From Proteiniphilum sp. UBA5384 (GTDB lineage: Bacteria > Bacteroidota > Bacteroidia > Bacteroidales > Dysgonomonadaceae): DNA of 64,000 nt. Shown piece after piece: positions 17,975-27,106 of this stretch (positions are counted from its first letter, which is position 1; each line of letters opens with the position of its first letter). The notes beneath the pieces were generated by a model. That model was not told where the DNA came from. It searched no databases and saw nothing but the letters and a program-made list of their open reading frames with translations. A program made the position numbers and the translations under genes. The stretch lies in assembly GCF_002410825.1 (NCBI RefSeq), contig NZ_DHOS01000052.1, positions 28,657 through 92,656 on the forward strand, in the 5' to 3' direction.

Positions 17975-18484
17975 ATGATGAAGAGGTGGATATTTCCGGG
18001 ATTTGCATCCCTCCTTTCGGTGTTGGTTTTCCATGCGTGCGGGACTGCGCAGACGGCTGCCGAAAAAGAGAAATTGGCCGCGGACGTGCGGAATGCAGTG
18101 GAAGTTCCCTATTTTACATTTAAAGCAACCCATGCTTATCCCACAGGGTATAAGTCGGTCTATCTTTCACCTTATTATGATGTGAAGGTTTCACCTGATA
18201 CCGTAAAAACGTACCTGCCTTATTACGGGCGTGCCTATCGTGTACCCATGAACCCGAATGAAGGTGGGTATAGGTTCACAAGTACAGATTTTGAATACCG
18301 TGTGGAAGAAGGGACCAAAAAAGGAAATTGGAATGTCATCATCACAGTACGTGACCTGGATCGCCCCCTTATTTTCCGGTTCGATATCTGGGAAAACGGA
18401 ACTGCCCGTCTTGATATAAATGATACGGACAGGCAGTCGATTTCATTCCAGGGTGATATGGTTGTCAAACAGGCAGAGGAATAA
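17975..18484 (+). CDS. DUF4251-like lipoprotein
   Basis: The 169-residue protein has a lipoprotein signal (lipobox VFHAC, Cys 22) and a single beta-rich domain with the YFTFKATHAYP and SVYLSPYYDVKV features of DUF4251 proteins of Bacteroidota, whose function is unknown. A small periplasmic or outer-membrane location is expected. It follows the HAD gene by 91 bases and converges with the alkaline phosphatase gene with only one base between the stops. Whether it belongs to the glpT operon is unclear. Confidence 0.75.
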   Translation: MMKRWIFPGFASLLSVLVFHACGTAQTAAEKEKLAADVRNAVEVPYFTFKATHAYPTGYKSVYLSPYYDVKVSPDTVKTYLPYYGRAYRVPMNPNEGGYRFTSTDFEYRVEEGTKKGNWNVIITVRDLDRPLIFRFDIWENGTARLDINDTDRQSISFQGDMVVKQAEE

Positions 18485-18485
18485 T

Positions 18486-20114
18486 TTATAATTTCTCCAC
18501 AAGTCCGACCGGCAAGTAGAAGGTGTCGTTTTTATCGATGTAGATCACCACGGATCCTATGTCGAAGGGTTTCCCATTCAGCTTTGCCACAGATGAGAAC
18601 GCCCGCACTTCAAGGGTGTTCTTTCCTTTTTTTACCTTGAGTACCGGAAAATCTTTGTCTTTCTTGTCGATGGTGTAATTCATCCCCAAAAAAACTTTGT
18701 CATGTTTGGCGAATATCCGGTCGGACAACTCCTCCAGGGAGATCTCCAGCCCCGTTACTTTTTGGAGGTACCGGTTTAATTCGGTGTTCTTCACATTTCC
18801 TTTGAGGATGTCGCCCTGAGGATGGTAGGATGCAAGCAGTACCTCTTCACCGGTATGTGATCCGGTGGTGAAGCCAAAGCAGGTTTTTGCATTCAATATT
18901 TTCCCGATGTTATAGGCCAGGTTGTTGCTGGTACCCACCTGAGTGTAATCGCTCTCCTTATAGTTCTTTGAGGAGAGAAGTGTCTCCAGCTCCTCATCGG
19001 TAAGGTCGATGTCGGTGTATTCTTTGAATGTTTCCTTGATCTTTTCCGGTTTGGTATCCATCAGGACCGATTCCAAAGCCACCGTACTCATCTTATATTT
19101 GGAAACGTTCCCGAAGAGTTGTTCAAGGGAGAGTTTGCTGGAGCCGGAGCAATTTCTTGAACCAATGGAGAATCCGCTGTTTCCATGGTCGGAAGCTATT
19201 ACCACTGCAGTATTACCGTCTTTTTCGGCGAATTCCATCACTTTTCCTACTGCCTCATCAAAAGCGAGGAATTCATCAATCATAGTCGCCGGATCGTTGG
19301 CATGGGCTGCCCAGTCCACATGACTTCCTTCTACCATCAGGAAGAATCCGTTTGGCTTTTTTGACAGCACCTCTAAAGCTTTTTCGGTCATCTCTGCAAG
19401 GGAAGGCATTTTGTCGAGATCCTTGTCTATGTTGTACGGCATGGATTTTTCGTCAAACAATGCCCATACTTTTCCGTTGCCATTATAATGCAGAAGTGCC
19501 TCCTTATCGTCTTGGATAAGGGTTGTTCCATTATTTGCGAAATGATTTTTGATGTCGTCGGTAAGGATTTTATTTCCTCCGGCAAATACTACGTCAATGT
19601 TCTGATAGGCGATTTGAGGGGCGAGAACCTTATAGTTGCCGCGGTTGTAGTGGTGTGCGGAGAAATCGGCAGGAGTAGCATGTGGAAATTCGCAGGTGAC
19701 CACCAATCCCACCGCTTTATTTTTTTCGATTCTGGAAGCTTCCAGGATATTGGCCGCAGGCTGGTAAGTGCGGTTTGCGTCCACCGGAAACAAGTCATTA
19801 TCGGAAACCGTAGGATGTATTCCCACATTCCCTACCTGTTGCAATACGCCGGTCGCGTAGGTGGAGCCGGTAGGCGCCGAGTCCCCGATGGGTGCGTTCG
19901 AAGAAAAGGTGGAAACAGTTCCGGAGAGATAAGGATCTATGTGGAGTTTGTTTTCCATCCCATTATAGTACTTAAACCACCGTGCGGCAGAATATACTCC
20001 TATGGAGGTCCCGTCAGGGATCATCATAATTACGTTTTTTACGGGCTTTACTTCTTGAGCAAGAAGAGCAAAAGAAATAAAAAGGAGACTAAGAAAGAGA
20101 TAAGCTTTTTTCAT
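18486..20114 (-). CDS. Alkaline phosphatase (PhoA superfamily), secreted
   Basis: The 542-residue phosphomonoesterase has a Sec signal (residues 1-20, ending LLAQ). Metal and catalytic motifs are VIMMIPDGTS (metal Asp), GDSAPTGS (nucleophile Ser), EGSHVDWAAHAND (metal Asp and His), VIASDHGN (Asp-His) and TGSHTGEEV (His). It should release inorganic phosphate from a range of phosphomonoesters in the periplasm. Start at 20114 is chosen because the signal peptide begins there; an in-frame upstream codon at 20168 would place 18 residues before it. It has its own promoter and is convergent with the operon to its left, so it is a neighbour that fits the phosphoester theme rather than a proven operon member. 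The C-terminal 150 residues are longer than in E. coli PhoA. Confidence 0.92.
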   Translation of the reverse strand: MKKAYLFLSLLFISFALLAQEVKPVKNVIMMIPDGTSIGVYSAARWFKYYNGMENKLHIDPYLSGTVSTFSSNAPIGDSAPTGSTYATGVLQQVGNVGIHPTVSDNDLFPVDANRTYQPAANILEASRIEKNKAVGLVVTCEFPHATPADFSAHHYNRGNYKVLAPQIAYQNIDVVFAGGNKILTDDIKNHFANNGTTLIQDDKEALLHYNGNGKVWALFDEKSMPYNIDKDLDKMPSLAEMTEKALEVLSKKPNGFFLMVEGSHVDWAAHANDPATMIDEFLAFDEAVGKVMEFAEKDGNTAVVIASDHGNSGFSIGSRNCSGSSKLSLEQLFGNVSKYKMSTVALESVLMDTKPEKIKETFKEYTDIDLTDEELETLLSSKNYKESDYTQVGTSNNLAYNIGKILNAKTCFGFTTGSHTGEEVLLASYHPQGDILKGNVKNTELNRYLQKVTGLEISLEELSDRIFAKHDKVFLGMNYTIDKKDKDFPVLKVKKGKNTLEVRAFSSVAKLNGKPFDIGSVVIYIDKNDTFYLPVGLVEKL

Positions 20115-20147
20115 TGGAATAAAAAAATTAGCGGGTATATGAGGAGA

Positions 20148-20178
20148 CAAAGGTAAAAAATGTTTCATAAAAACCCAA
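20148..20178 (-). promoter_or_regulatory. Promoter of the alkaline phosphatase gene
   Basis: On the minus strand TACCTTTG (20148-20155) matches TAnnTTTG, with TTGG (20175-20178) 19 bases upstream as a near-match to the -33 TTTG. I see no DeoR-type element here. Confidence 0.6.
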
Positions 20179-20259
20179 TCGCTTACGGAATGAAATTATA
20201 GTATAAAAACTGAATTTTGATAAATCTAGGGAATTATCGGAATTATTGGCGGATGTTAT

Positions 20260-20290
20260 TTTGAGATCGATATTCTTTTTAGTAGTTTTG
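20260..20290 (+). promoter_or_regulatory. Promoter of the first DeoR-type regulator gene
   Basis: TTTG at 20260-20263, a 19-base spacer and TAGTTTTG at 20283-20290 match the Bacteroidota consensus. The leader to the ATG at 20390 is about 90 bases. The TCGAAA half of the putative operator is absent. Confidence 0.65.
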
Positions 20291-20389
20291 TCCCCTGTAA
20301 TCATGAGTTTATTATTGGTCTTTTGCATATATGCCGTTTTAATGCCGTAAATATGTTAGTCGGTTCTGCTAATAGTTAATTATAATATA

Positions 20390-21172
20390 ATGAAACAATC
20401 TCCAAAGAAAAGAAATAGTGCCCAAAGGCATAAAGTGATCCTGGACGAGTTGGAAAAGAAAAGATATGTGACGGTGCAGGATTTCAGCGAAACGCTGGAC
20501 GTGTCAGAAGTCACAATCCGAAAGGATCTGAAAGATCTTGAAAGACGGAACTTGCTTTTACGGAGTCATGGAGGGGCGAGTCCGTTGAGTTCCCTTATCA
20601 GCGACCGGCATATTGATGAGAAGGAAAAAATCATGGTGGATGAGAAGATGCGTATTGCTGAGGCTGCGGTAAAGTTGTTGAATAAAAATGACCGGATCAT
20701 TATTGCCTCAGGTACCACCTTGTTGTTTTTTGCCCGTAAAATACCGATGACAGACCCGCTGATGGTGATTACTCCGTCGGTAAAAGTTTCTTTGACACTG
20801 TGTTATAATCCCGGTGTGGAGATTATTCAACTGGGAGGGGATATGCGTAAAAGTTCCGCCTCGGCGATAGGAACATATAGTGAGCAATTCCTGGAAGGAC
20901 TTATGTGTAATAAGCTGTTTATCGGGGTAGATGGGATTGGAATCGAATTCGGACTGACTACCAGCAATATTGCTGAAGCCCATCTGAATCAATATATGCT
21001 GAATGCGGCAAAGGAAGTGATTGTTTTGGCTGATTCTTCTAAATTCGGGAAACAGGGATTTGGCAGAATTTGTGATATCGAACGGGTGCACCATATTATA
21101 ACCGATAAAAACGCACCGCAGAATATATTGCAGATTATTCGCGACAAGGGGATCAAGGTTACGCTGGTGTGA
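20390..21172 (+). CDS. DeoR/GlpR-family transcriptional repressor (first copy)
   Basis: The 260-residue protein has an N-terminal winged helix (RHKVILDELEKKRYVTVQDF, then SEVTIRKDLKDLE, about residues 10-65) followed by SHGGASPL and a DeoR sensor domain of the ISOCOT fold, with SGTTLLFFA, QLGGDMRK, GVDGIGIEFGLTTSN and ADSSKFGKQGF. Family members bind a phosphorylated sugar or glycerol-3-phosphate and then leave DNA. Its position directly before the first SusC/SusD set, and the shared TCGAAA/TTTTGA elements in three promoters of glycerol phosphate genes, make it the best candidate for their repressor. It is a clear paralogue of the protein at 44445. Effector and target are inferred. Confidence 0.9.
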   Translation: MKQSPKKRNSAQRHKVILDELEKKRYVTVQDFSETLDVSEVTIRKDLKDLERRNLLLRSHGGASPLSSLISDRHIDEKEKIMVDEKMRIAEAAVKLLNKNDRIIIASGTTLLFFARKIPMTDPLMVITPSVKVSLTLCYNPGVEIIQLGGDMRKSSASAIGTYSEQFLEGLMCNKLFIGVDGIGIEFGLTTSNIAEAHLNQYMLNAAKEVIVLADSSKFGKQGFGRICDIERVHHIITDKNAPQNILQIIRDKGIKVTLV

Positions 21173-21251
21173 TATTTGTATTTCTCGAATAGCTGTGGTA
21201 GTTGGTGCTGAAAATAGTGCCAAGAGATTTCTTTCGTGAAAACGCAGTATC

Positions 21252-21315
21252 TTTAACTTTCGAAAAAATTAATATTTAACTGTTTTGTTTTCCAAAATCT
21301 TTCGAAATAGTTTTG
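21252..21315 (+). promoter_or_regulatory. Extended operator region shared with the glpD promoter
   Basis: The sequence TTTAACTTTCGAAAAA (21252-21267), a second TTTAACT (21275-21281), TTTCGAAA (21300-21307) and TTTTGA (21311-21316) occur in the same order and nearly the same spacing as at 30525-30587 upstream of glpD. The last element overlaps the -33 box. This 309-base intergenic region (21173-21481) holds no gene. Confidence 0.7.
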
Positions 21316-21343
21316 AGTGTAGTACTATTATTTATTATATTTG
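21312..21343 (+). promoter_or_regulatory. Promoter of the first SusC/SusD set
   Basis: TTTG at 21312-21315, 20 bases, then TATATTTG at 21336-21343: an exact Bacteroidota promoter. The predicted leader to the ATG at 21482 is about 130 bases. Confidence 0.8.
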
Positions 21344-21481
21344 CGCCCTCTATAAAAAGGGCGCATAATGGATTGTTGGGTTTTATCTGTAAAAATGCGT
21401 TAACTTATGTGCTTATATGGCAGTGAGGTTTATGGATGGAGTAATCCCCAGTCAAATTATTATTTATCAATTGAAAAAATC

Positions 21482-22471
21482 ATGAAAATTGTAAAAAACA
21501 AAACGAAAGGAAGATCTATTCTTTGGACTTTATGTCTATCGTTGATGATCGTGCTGTTTTTTGGATGTTCACCGGAGGACAACACGAAAGATGCCTATGC
21601 ACGTCTCAAGGTCGATAGAGTCAATATTTCGGTCATTCAAACCGGAAGGTTGAGCTCAGGTAGTTTACCGACATTGAATGTGTTGGCAAACTTGGGTTAT
21701 GAAATAAGCAGCAATGTCGATTGGATCACTCCCGATAAACCGACCGGCAAGGGGAATACAATTGTGACCTTGAATATTGAGGATAACGATACGGGATCTC
21801 GTCGTGTGGGACGTTTAACTGTATCTTCGAAAGAGTTGAGCGAAGAGGTCTTGGTGGTCCAAACCATGGATCCCGACACCGACGACGGGAAAAGCCCGGG
21901 ATTTATATACTGGGAAGATGATCTCAGCTGGTGTGAGGAATTCGGAGGAGTTGACGAGGTGGAAAACCAGGCCACAGGTTCCACCATTCCTATCCAGACA
22001 AACGTTGCGGCGATGGCTGCCTTCACTACGCACGGCTACATCGACATCAACCCTGCAAGTAACTCTTTCTATTTGGCAAAGAATGCTTTCAAAATGGGCA
22101 AGACCAACTACCAGAACGGGGTGAAGATAAACGGGCTTCCTTTGATTGATGAAGGGAAAACGAGCAATGTGCAGCTCACTTTCAATGCTACTCCTGTCCG
22201 TACGTCAAGTGGTAATTACGACAAGGTATCCGTGGTGGTGGAACTCGAAGGCCAGGGTTCTGTGGCCGGCGGATCCGGCAAGCAGAGCAGTGCAATCAGC
22301 ATTCAGATTCCCGATGGTGGTCCATGGTACTGGGTTGAAAAGAGTATCGTCCTTTATGGAATCAGTGCCGACACTAAAATCACCATCAAGACCGATAAGT
22401 CGGGTAGCGACGCCGGCACGTTCCGCTGGGAGTTGAGCGATATAAAAATAGAAAAGATCAGGGTCGATTGA
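21482..22471 (+). CDS. BACON-domain surface lipoprotein with C-terminal GKTN-type domain
   Basis: The 329-residue lipoprotein (signal ending LFFGC, Cys about 29) has one BACON-like Ig domain (about residues 45-130, containing ISSNVDWITPDKPTGKG and ending EEVLVVQ) and a C-terminal domain of about 200 residues. That domain runs from IYWEDDLSWCEEFGG through the conserved FKMGKTNYQNG to a final WELSDIKIEKI. The same C-terminal domain occurs in the next gene and, more diverged, at 43099. The start at 21482 is chosen because it leads directly into the signal peptide; the frame extends upstream to 21407 without another convincing start. It is the first gene of the SusC/SusD operon and probably binds substrate at the cell surface, acting as the SusE-type component. 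The ligand is unknown. Confidence 0.8.
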   Translation: MKIVKNKTKGRSILWTLCLSLMIVLFFGCSPEDNTKDAYARLKVDRVNISVIQTGRLSSGSLPTLNVLANLGYEISSNVDWITPDKPTGKGNTIVTLNIEDNDTGSRRVGRLTVSSKELSEEVLVVQTMDPDTDDGKSPGFIYWEDDLSWCEEFGGVDEVENQATGSTIPIQTNVAAMAAFTTHGYIDINPASNSFYLAKNAFKMGKTNYQNGVKINGLPLIDEGKTSNVQLTFNATPVRTSSGNYDKVSVVVELEGQGSVAGGSGKQSSAISIQIPDGGPWYWVEKSIVLYGISADTKITIKTDKSGSDAGTFRWELSDIKIEKIRVD

Positions 22472-22520
22472 CCGGCCATTTTATAACGGTCGTTATGCCG
22501 AAAAGAAAAAAACAAATCGT

Positions 22521-24065
22521 ATGAAGAATATAAAAACAATTGGATTGATCGTATCGCTTTTCCTGACACTGTTTCTTGTGTCTTGTGAAGAAGATATACA
22601 CATGATAGACATCTTCGAGGTGTCAGCCACTGACATTGAACTCAATTATGAAGGGCTTCTGGAAAGCGGAAACAGTGCGACGTTCGAGATTGGTACCACC
22701 AAGGCATGGAAAGTAGTTTCTCTCCCTGAATGGGTGACACTGACTCGCAATTCCGGGGAGAAAGGTCGCCAGACTATTGTGCTGAAAGTGGAAGCGATTG
22801 GCCCGGACAGCGACAGGGATGGCGCTATCGTGATAGAGAGCCAGGGCAAAACCCACACGATTGTGGTGACACAAGTGAAGAAAACCGAACAGTTGGTGGT
22901 GTCGCCTGCCACGTTGCAGGTGAATATCCATGGTGCATTGGTGTCCGGTGACGGAGAGCCTGCTATCTATATCTCCACCAATTCCGACTGGGCTATCAGC
23001 GGATTGCCCGCGTGGGTGAAGGTGGAGAAAAATAGTGGCGAACCGGGTGATATTCCCGTGGTACTGACGGTTGAGATGAACAAGACCGGCCAGCCGAGGG
23101 AGGGTTCCTTCAGCGTTGAGGCGGGCGCATTGAGTGAGACGGTGACCATCAAACAGGATATTTCTTATGATGCGGTAACCGATGTCACAGAAGTTATCGG
23201 TAACCAGAGGGGAGAGATTATCAACGAAAACGGTTCGTTCGAAGTTGTTTCTCCCGTGGCATGGACCGCGACCGCTGATGCCTGGATTCATATAAACCCG
23301 GCTTCGGGAGAAGCCGGCACCACTACCGTCACGGTTTCTATGGATGCTGCCCGGGAACCCCGTAACGGCACCATTACCTTTACCGATGCCGATGGGTTGA
23401 CCACCGTGGTTGCCGTGAAGCAAGAGGTGGTCTTGGGCGATGACGGAAAAGCGGTGGGCTATGTCTATCTCACCGATGATTTTGAATGGGTACGCCCCTA
23501 TGGTGGGGAAGATGAACTGGAGAAGATATCACCCAACTATCCCGGCAAGGGAACGGGAGGGTCCACCAAGCCGATACATAACACAGCCGGTGCTCTTGAT
23601 GATTTTACAGGCCGTGGATACGAAGTCTTTAATCCGACCGGACAAGCTTTCTATTTGGGCGCGCATTACTTTAAAATGGGAAAAACAGACCAGCAGGTAG
23701 GATTGATCATCCCCTCTATTCCCGGGATTGCTGAAAATAAATCTACCAATATGACTTTCACCTTCGATGTAACTCCTTCCAGAGCTGCAAGCGGCGATTA
23801 TGATGATGTGATCCTGCATGTGTTGATCGAGGGGCCCGGATCTGTGGGGCTGAATGACGGTGTGACCAAAAGTAAAGATATAAGTATCCAGATTCCGAAT
23901 GATAATACCAAGGATTGGCCTTGGCTGGAAAGAAGCGTGGAGCTTTACGGTATTAGCTCGGAAACAAGGGTCACTATCAAACCGAGTCCGAATACGCCGA
24001 ATGTTAGGTTTGCCCGCTGGTTATTGAATGACATTGAATTCAAGAAACATAGCAAGGTGGAGTAA
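22521..24065 (+). CDS. Triple-BACON surface lipoprotein with C-terminal GKTN-type domain
   Basis: The 514-residue lipoprotein (lipobox LVSC, Cys 22) has three successive BACON-like repeats (about residues 35-120, 125-215 and 220-305). Each has a tryptophan-centred motif (KVVSLPEWVTL, AISGLPAWVKV, TATADAWIHI) followed by a NSGEKG, NSGEPG or ASGEAG turn. The final 200 residues repeat the domain of the previous gene: VYLTDDFEWVRPYGG, FKMGKTDQQVG, DISIQIPND and RWLLNDIEFKK. BACON domains usually act as spacers or binding modules in Bacteroidota surface proteins. The protein is predicted to project the terminal domain from the outer membrane to bind the substrate of the adjacent SusC/SusD. It lies 49 bases after the previous gene. 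Confidence 0.82.
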   Translation: MKNIKTIGLIVSLFLTLFLVSCEEDIHMIDIFEVSATDIELNYEGLLESGNSATFEIGTTKAWKVVSLPEWVTLTRNSGEKGRQTIVLKVEAIGPDSDRDGAIVIESQGKTHTIVVTQVKKTEQLVVSPATLQVNIHGALVSGDGEPAIYISTNSDWAISGLPAWVKVEKNSGEPGDIPVVLTVEMNKTGQPREGSFSVEAGALSETVTIKQDISYDAVTDVTEVIGNQRGEIINENGSFEVVSPVAWTATADAWIHINPASGEAGTTTVTVSMDAAREPRNGTITFTDADGLTTVVAVKQEVVLGDDGKAVGYVYLTDDFEWVRPYGGEDELEKISPNYPGKGTGGSTKPIHNTAGALDDFTGRGYEVFNPTGQAFYLGAHYFKMGKTDQQVGLIIPSIPGIAENKSTNMTFTFDVTPSRAASGDYDDVILHVLIEGPGSVGLNDGVTKSKDISIQIPNDNTKDWPWLERSVELYGISSETRVTIKPSPNTPNVRFARWLLNDIEFKKHSKVE

Positions 24066-24115
24066 CCCCATCTGTTCTTACAGGGATTTAATCTGATTTA
24101 AATAAAAAATAAAAG

Positions 24116-27094
24116 ATGAGACAACAAAATATAAAGAAGACGGTAAGCCGTGGCATATACACTCTGCTGGCGCTCGTCATAGTGATTTTCTGTGCAACAG
24201 GCATGGTGCAGGCACAGGGAGTGTCGGTGTCAGGTGCCGTTTCCGATGAATTTGGAGAGTCGTTGCCCGGTGTGAATATCAGTATAAAGGGTACCGACAA
24301 GGGAACCGTTTCGGATATCGACGGCAAGTATACGCTCAACGGGGTATCTCCCAATGATGTCCTGGTCTTTTCCTTTATTGGCTTCCAGACATGGGAAGAG
24401 AATGTGGGAAACCGCACGGTATTGGATGTGGTGCTGTTCGAGTTTTCCTATAGTCTGGATGAAACCGTGGTAATCGGCTATGGTTCGCTGGAGAAGAGGA
24501 TGGTTACCTCTTCCATTACGTCGGTAAAAGCGGACGACCTTGTATCGGGTTTGGGTGGCGCCACGCTGGCTACCGCCCTGCAGGGTAAAATTCCCGGACT
24601 GATGATATCCAATACTTCCAGCCCCAACTCAAGTGATGGTTTTCAGTTGAGGGGAGTGGCTTCGGTCAAGGCCGGGCAAGGGCCGTTGATTGTGATTGAT
24701 GGTATTCCCGGCGGAGATATCCGGGCACTTAACCAAGAAGATATCGAGTCGATCGATGTGTTGAAAGACGCGTCGGCCGGAGCTATTTACGGTACCCGTG
24801 CCGCGGGAGGAGTTATCCTGATTACCACTAAGCAGGCAAAAGCCGGTGATGTGGAGGTGAAATATAGCGCCGAACTGTCCATGGAGCAGATTCGTAAACG
24901 CCCCGAACTCCTGAGTTCAAGTGAATATGTGATGTATGGATTAGGTACCGATTACGGTTATGATACCGACTGGTACAAAGCGCTGACCAACGACAATCCT
25001 TTTTCTCACCGCCATGTGCTGTCAATCTCGGGGGGCAGTAAAAATGCATTGGTGTATGCTTCCTTGTCGGCACAGGACCAGAAAGGAATCGTGATAGGAG
25101 ACTCCAGAAAAGACTATTCGGGGCGTATGAACGCCAAGTTCACGCTCCACGACGGGAAGGTGGAAATACAGGCACGTGCCGAATACAGGCAGGCGCAAAG
25201 AGACCAGCGAAACGGATCCGATTCGTTCAGCAAGGCCATGTTGATGAATCCTACCATCCCGATTTATTACGATGGAAATGAATCCGGATATAATGTGAAC
25301 GAGATTGGTATTGGCGGCTCTACTTCTAATCCCGTGGCGGATATCAAACTGAAAAGCTATGACGGTAAGGATAGCTGGCTGCTGACCGACGCTTCGTTGA
25401 AAATCCGACTGACGGATGACTGGACGGTGAATGGAACGATCGGTTACCAGGATTCTAAGTGGCAATTGAACCGCTACACCTCGGCCTATCATAAATCGTC
25501 GGTGGACAATTCCAGGCGAGGGGAAGGACATCATGCATTTGACAAAAGTACCCGCTTCTCGGCCGACGCGTATCTCAACTTCCGAAAACAGCTGAACGAC
25601 GATCATTATATCGATGCCGTAGCCGGATATAGCTTCTGGGAAGGAAACAGGGAGAAGTTCAATATGACCAACTATAATTTCACGGTTGAAGGGGTGGGCC
25701 CCTGGAATATGGGAGATGGTACCTGGTTGACGGATGGACGGGCGTTGATGGAGTCTGAGAAATATCCCCGGGAGCGTCTGTTGTCGATGTTCGGTCGTGT
25801 CAATTACACACTGAAAGACCGCTATCTGCTGTCGGCCAGCTTCCGTAGGGAAGGGTCCTCCAAATTCGGTCCCAACAACCGTTGGGGTAATTTCTGGGCT
25901 ATCTCGGGCGCATGGAGAATGTTGGAAGAGGATTTTATGAAGGATATCGATATCCTGAACGACCTGAAGCTCCGTATCGGTTACGGTGTTACCGGGAACA
26001 ATAGTTTCGATCCCGGCTATTATACCCGGATGTACGCTGCTGACTCTCAGATGTACCCGACACCTACCGGGCAATGGGTGTTTGCTTATGGACCCGCGCG
26101 GAATGCCAACCCCGATTTGAAATGGGAAGAGAAGGGTGAATTCAATATCGGTTTTGATTATGCCCTGCTTGACAACCGTATCTATGGAAAGTTTGATCTC
26201 TATCGCCGTAAGGTGAATGATCTGCTCTATACGACCAATGCGCCGGTACCGCCGATGACCCATGCTACTATCCTGAAAAATATCGGTTCACTCAAAAATA
26301 ACGGATGGGAATTTGAAATAGGAGGAGATGTTGTACGTCACAAGGACTGGAGCTATAATACCATCGCCCGCTTTTCACAGAACAAATCGAAAATCGTGGA
26401 TATAGGTGAATCAGGGGAGATCGAGATGGGTGCCTTCCCCGCGCCGGGAAATCCGGGGCGGGCTGCCCGTTTGACAAACGGGTCCACCATCGGCCAATTC
26501 CATGTGTTTAAGTATGCGGGACTGGATGAAGATGGCAAGTGGCTCATCTATGACAAGAACGGGGAAATTGTCCCCGGTAACAGTGCCAACCTTGTCGATG
26601 AGAACAAGCGCTTTATGGGGAATGCGATGCCGAAGCTGGTAGTGTCCTGGGATCATAACATCCGTTATAAAAAATTCGATGCTTCTATTTCATTGCGTAG
26701 CTATCTGGATTATGACGTCTATAGCCAGGTCGATATGTATTATGGCTTGCGTACCCAATCGCAGTATAACGTGCTGAAACAGGCTTTTGACCGTTACGCC
26801 GATATCGATGACGAGAAAATATTGACCAATGTGTTTATCCATGATGCTACTTTCTTGAAGCTGGATGCATTGAGTGTGGGATATACTCTCGACCTGAAGA
26901 AATATACCGACTATGTATCGAAGGCACGTGTCTATTTAACTGCCCGTGACCTGTTTGTGTTGACGAAATACAAGGGTCTCAATCCCGAAGTGGACCTGAC
27001 CGGGCTCTTTCCCGGATTTGAGCAGGTGAACGACAAAAGTAGCATGTATCCACAAACACGCAGATTTACTTTAGGAGTACAATTAACATTTTAA
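24116..27094 (+). CDS. SusC/RagA-family TonB-dependent transporter (set 1)
   Basis: The 992-residue outer-membrane protein has a signal peptide to about residue 36 (MVQAQ) and a carboxypeptidase-regulatory-like domain (about 38-115, SGAVSDEFGESLPGVNISIKG). A plug domain begins near DETVVIGYGS and contains GVASVKAGQGPLIVIDGIPG and DVLKDASAGAIYGTRAAGG. A 22-strand barrel then ends in QLTF. It imports ligand delivered by the SusD lid using TonB energy. There is no N-terminal STN domain, so no sigma/anti-sigma signalling is expected. Its partners in the operon are BACON lipoproteins, SusD and a metallophosphoesterase but no glycoside hydrolase, so the import of a phosphoester-containing ligand is inferred. 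Confidence 0.96.
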   Translation: MRQQNIKKTVSRGIYTLLALVIVIFCATGMVQAQGVSVSGAVSDEFGESLPGVNISIKGTDKGTVSDIDGKYTLNGVSPNDVLVFSFIGFQTWEENVGNRTVLDVVLFEFSYSLDETVVIGYGSLEKRMVTSSITSVKADDLVSGLGGATLATALQGKIPGLMISNTSSPNSSDGFQLRGVASVKAGQGPLIVIDGIPGGDIRALNQEDIESIDVLKDASAGAIYGTRAAGGVILITTKQAKAGDVEVKYSAELSMEQIRKRPELLSSSEYVMYGLGTDYGYDTDWYKALTNDNPFSHRHVLSISGGSKNALVYASLSAQDQKGIVIGDSRKDYSGRMNAKFTLHDGKVEIQARAEYRQAQRDQRNGSDSFSKAMLMNPTIPIYYDGNESGYNVNEIGIGGSTSNPVADIKLKSYDGKDSWLLTDASLKIRLTDDWTVNGTIGYQDSKWQLNRYTSAYHKSSVDNSRRGEGHHAFDKSTRFSADAYLNFRKQLNDDHYIDAVAGYSFWEGNREKFNMTNYNFTVEGVGPWNMGDGTWLTDGRALMESEKYPRERLLSMFGRVNYTLKDRYLLSASFRREGSSKFGPNNRWGNFWAISGAWRMLEEDFMKDIDILNDLKLRIGYGVTGNNSFDPGYYTRMYAADSQMYPTPTGQWVFAYGPARNANPDLKWEEKGEFNIGFDYALLDNRIYGKFDLYRRKVNDLLYTTNAPVPPMTHATILKNIGSLKNNGWEFEIGGDVVRHKDWSYNTIARFSQNKSKIVDIGESGEIEMGAFPAPGNPGRAARLTNGSTIGQFHVFKYAGLDEDGKWLIYDKNGEIVPGNSANLVDENKRFMGNAMPKLVVSWDHNIRYKKFDASISLRSYLDYDVYSQVDMYYGLRTQSQYNVLKQAFDRYADIDDEKILTNVFIHDATFLKLDALSVGYTLDLKKYTDYVSKARVYLTARDLFVLTKYKGLNPEVDLTGLFPGFEQVNDKSSMYPQTRRFTLGVQLTF

Positions 27095-27106
27095 ACAGAC
27101 GATGGA

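Noticed and set aside
25022..26263. 413-codon minus-strand open frame
   Set aside because: It lies opposite the SusC barrel of set 1; histidine- and arginine-rich composition typical of an antisense reading, no motif.
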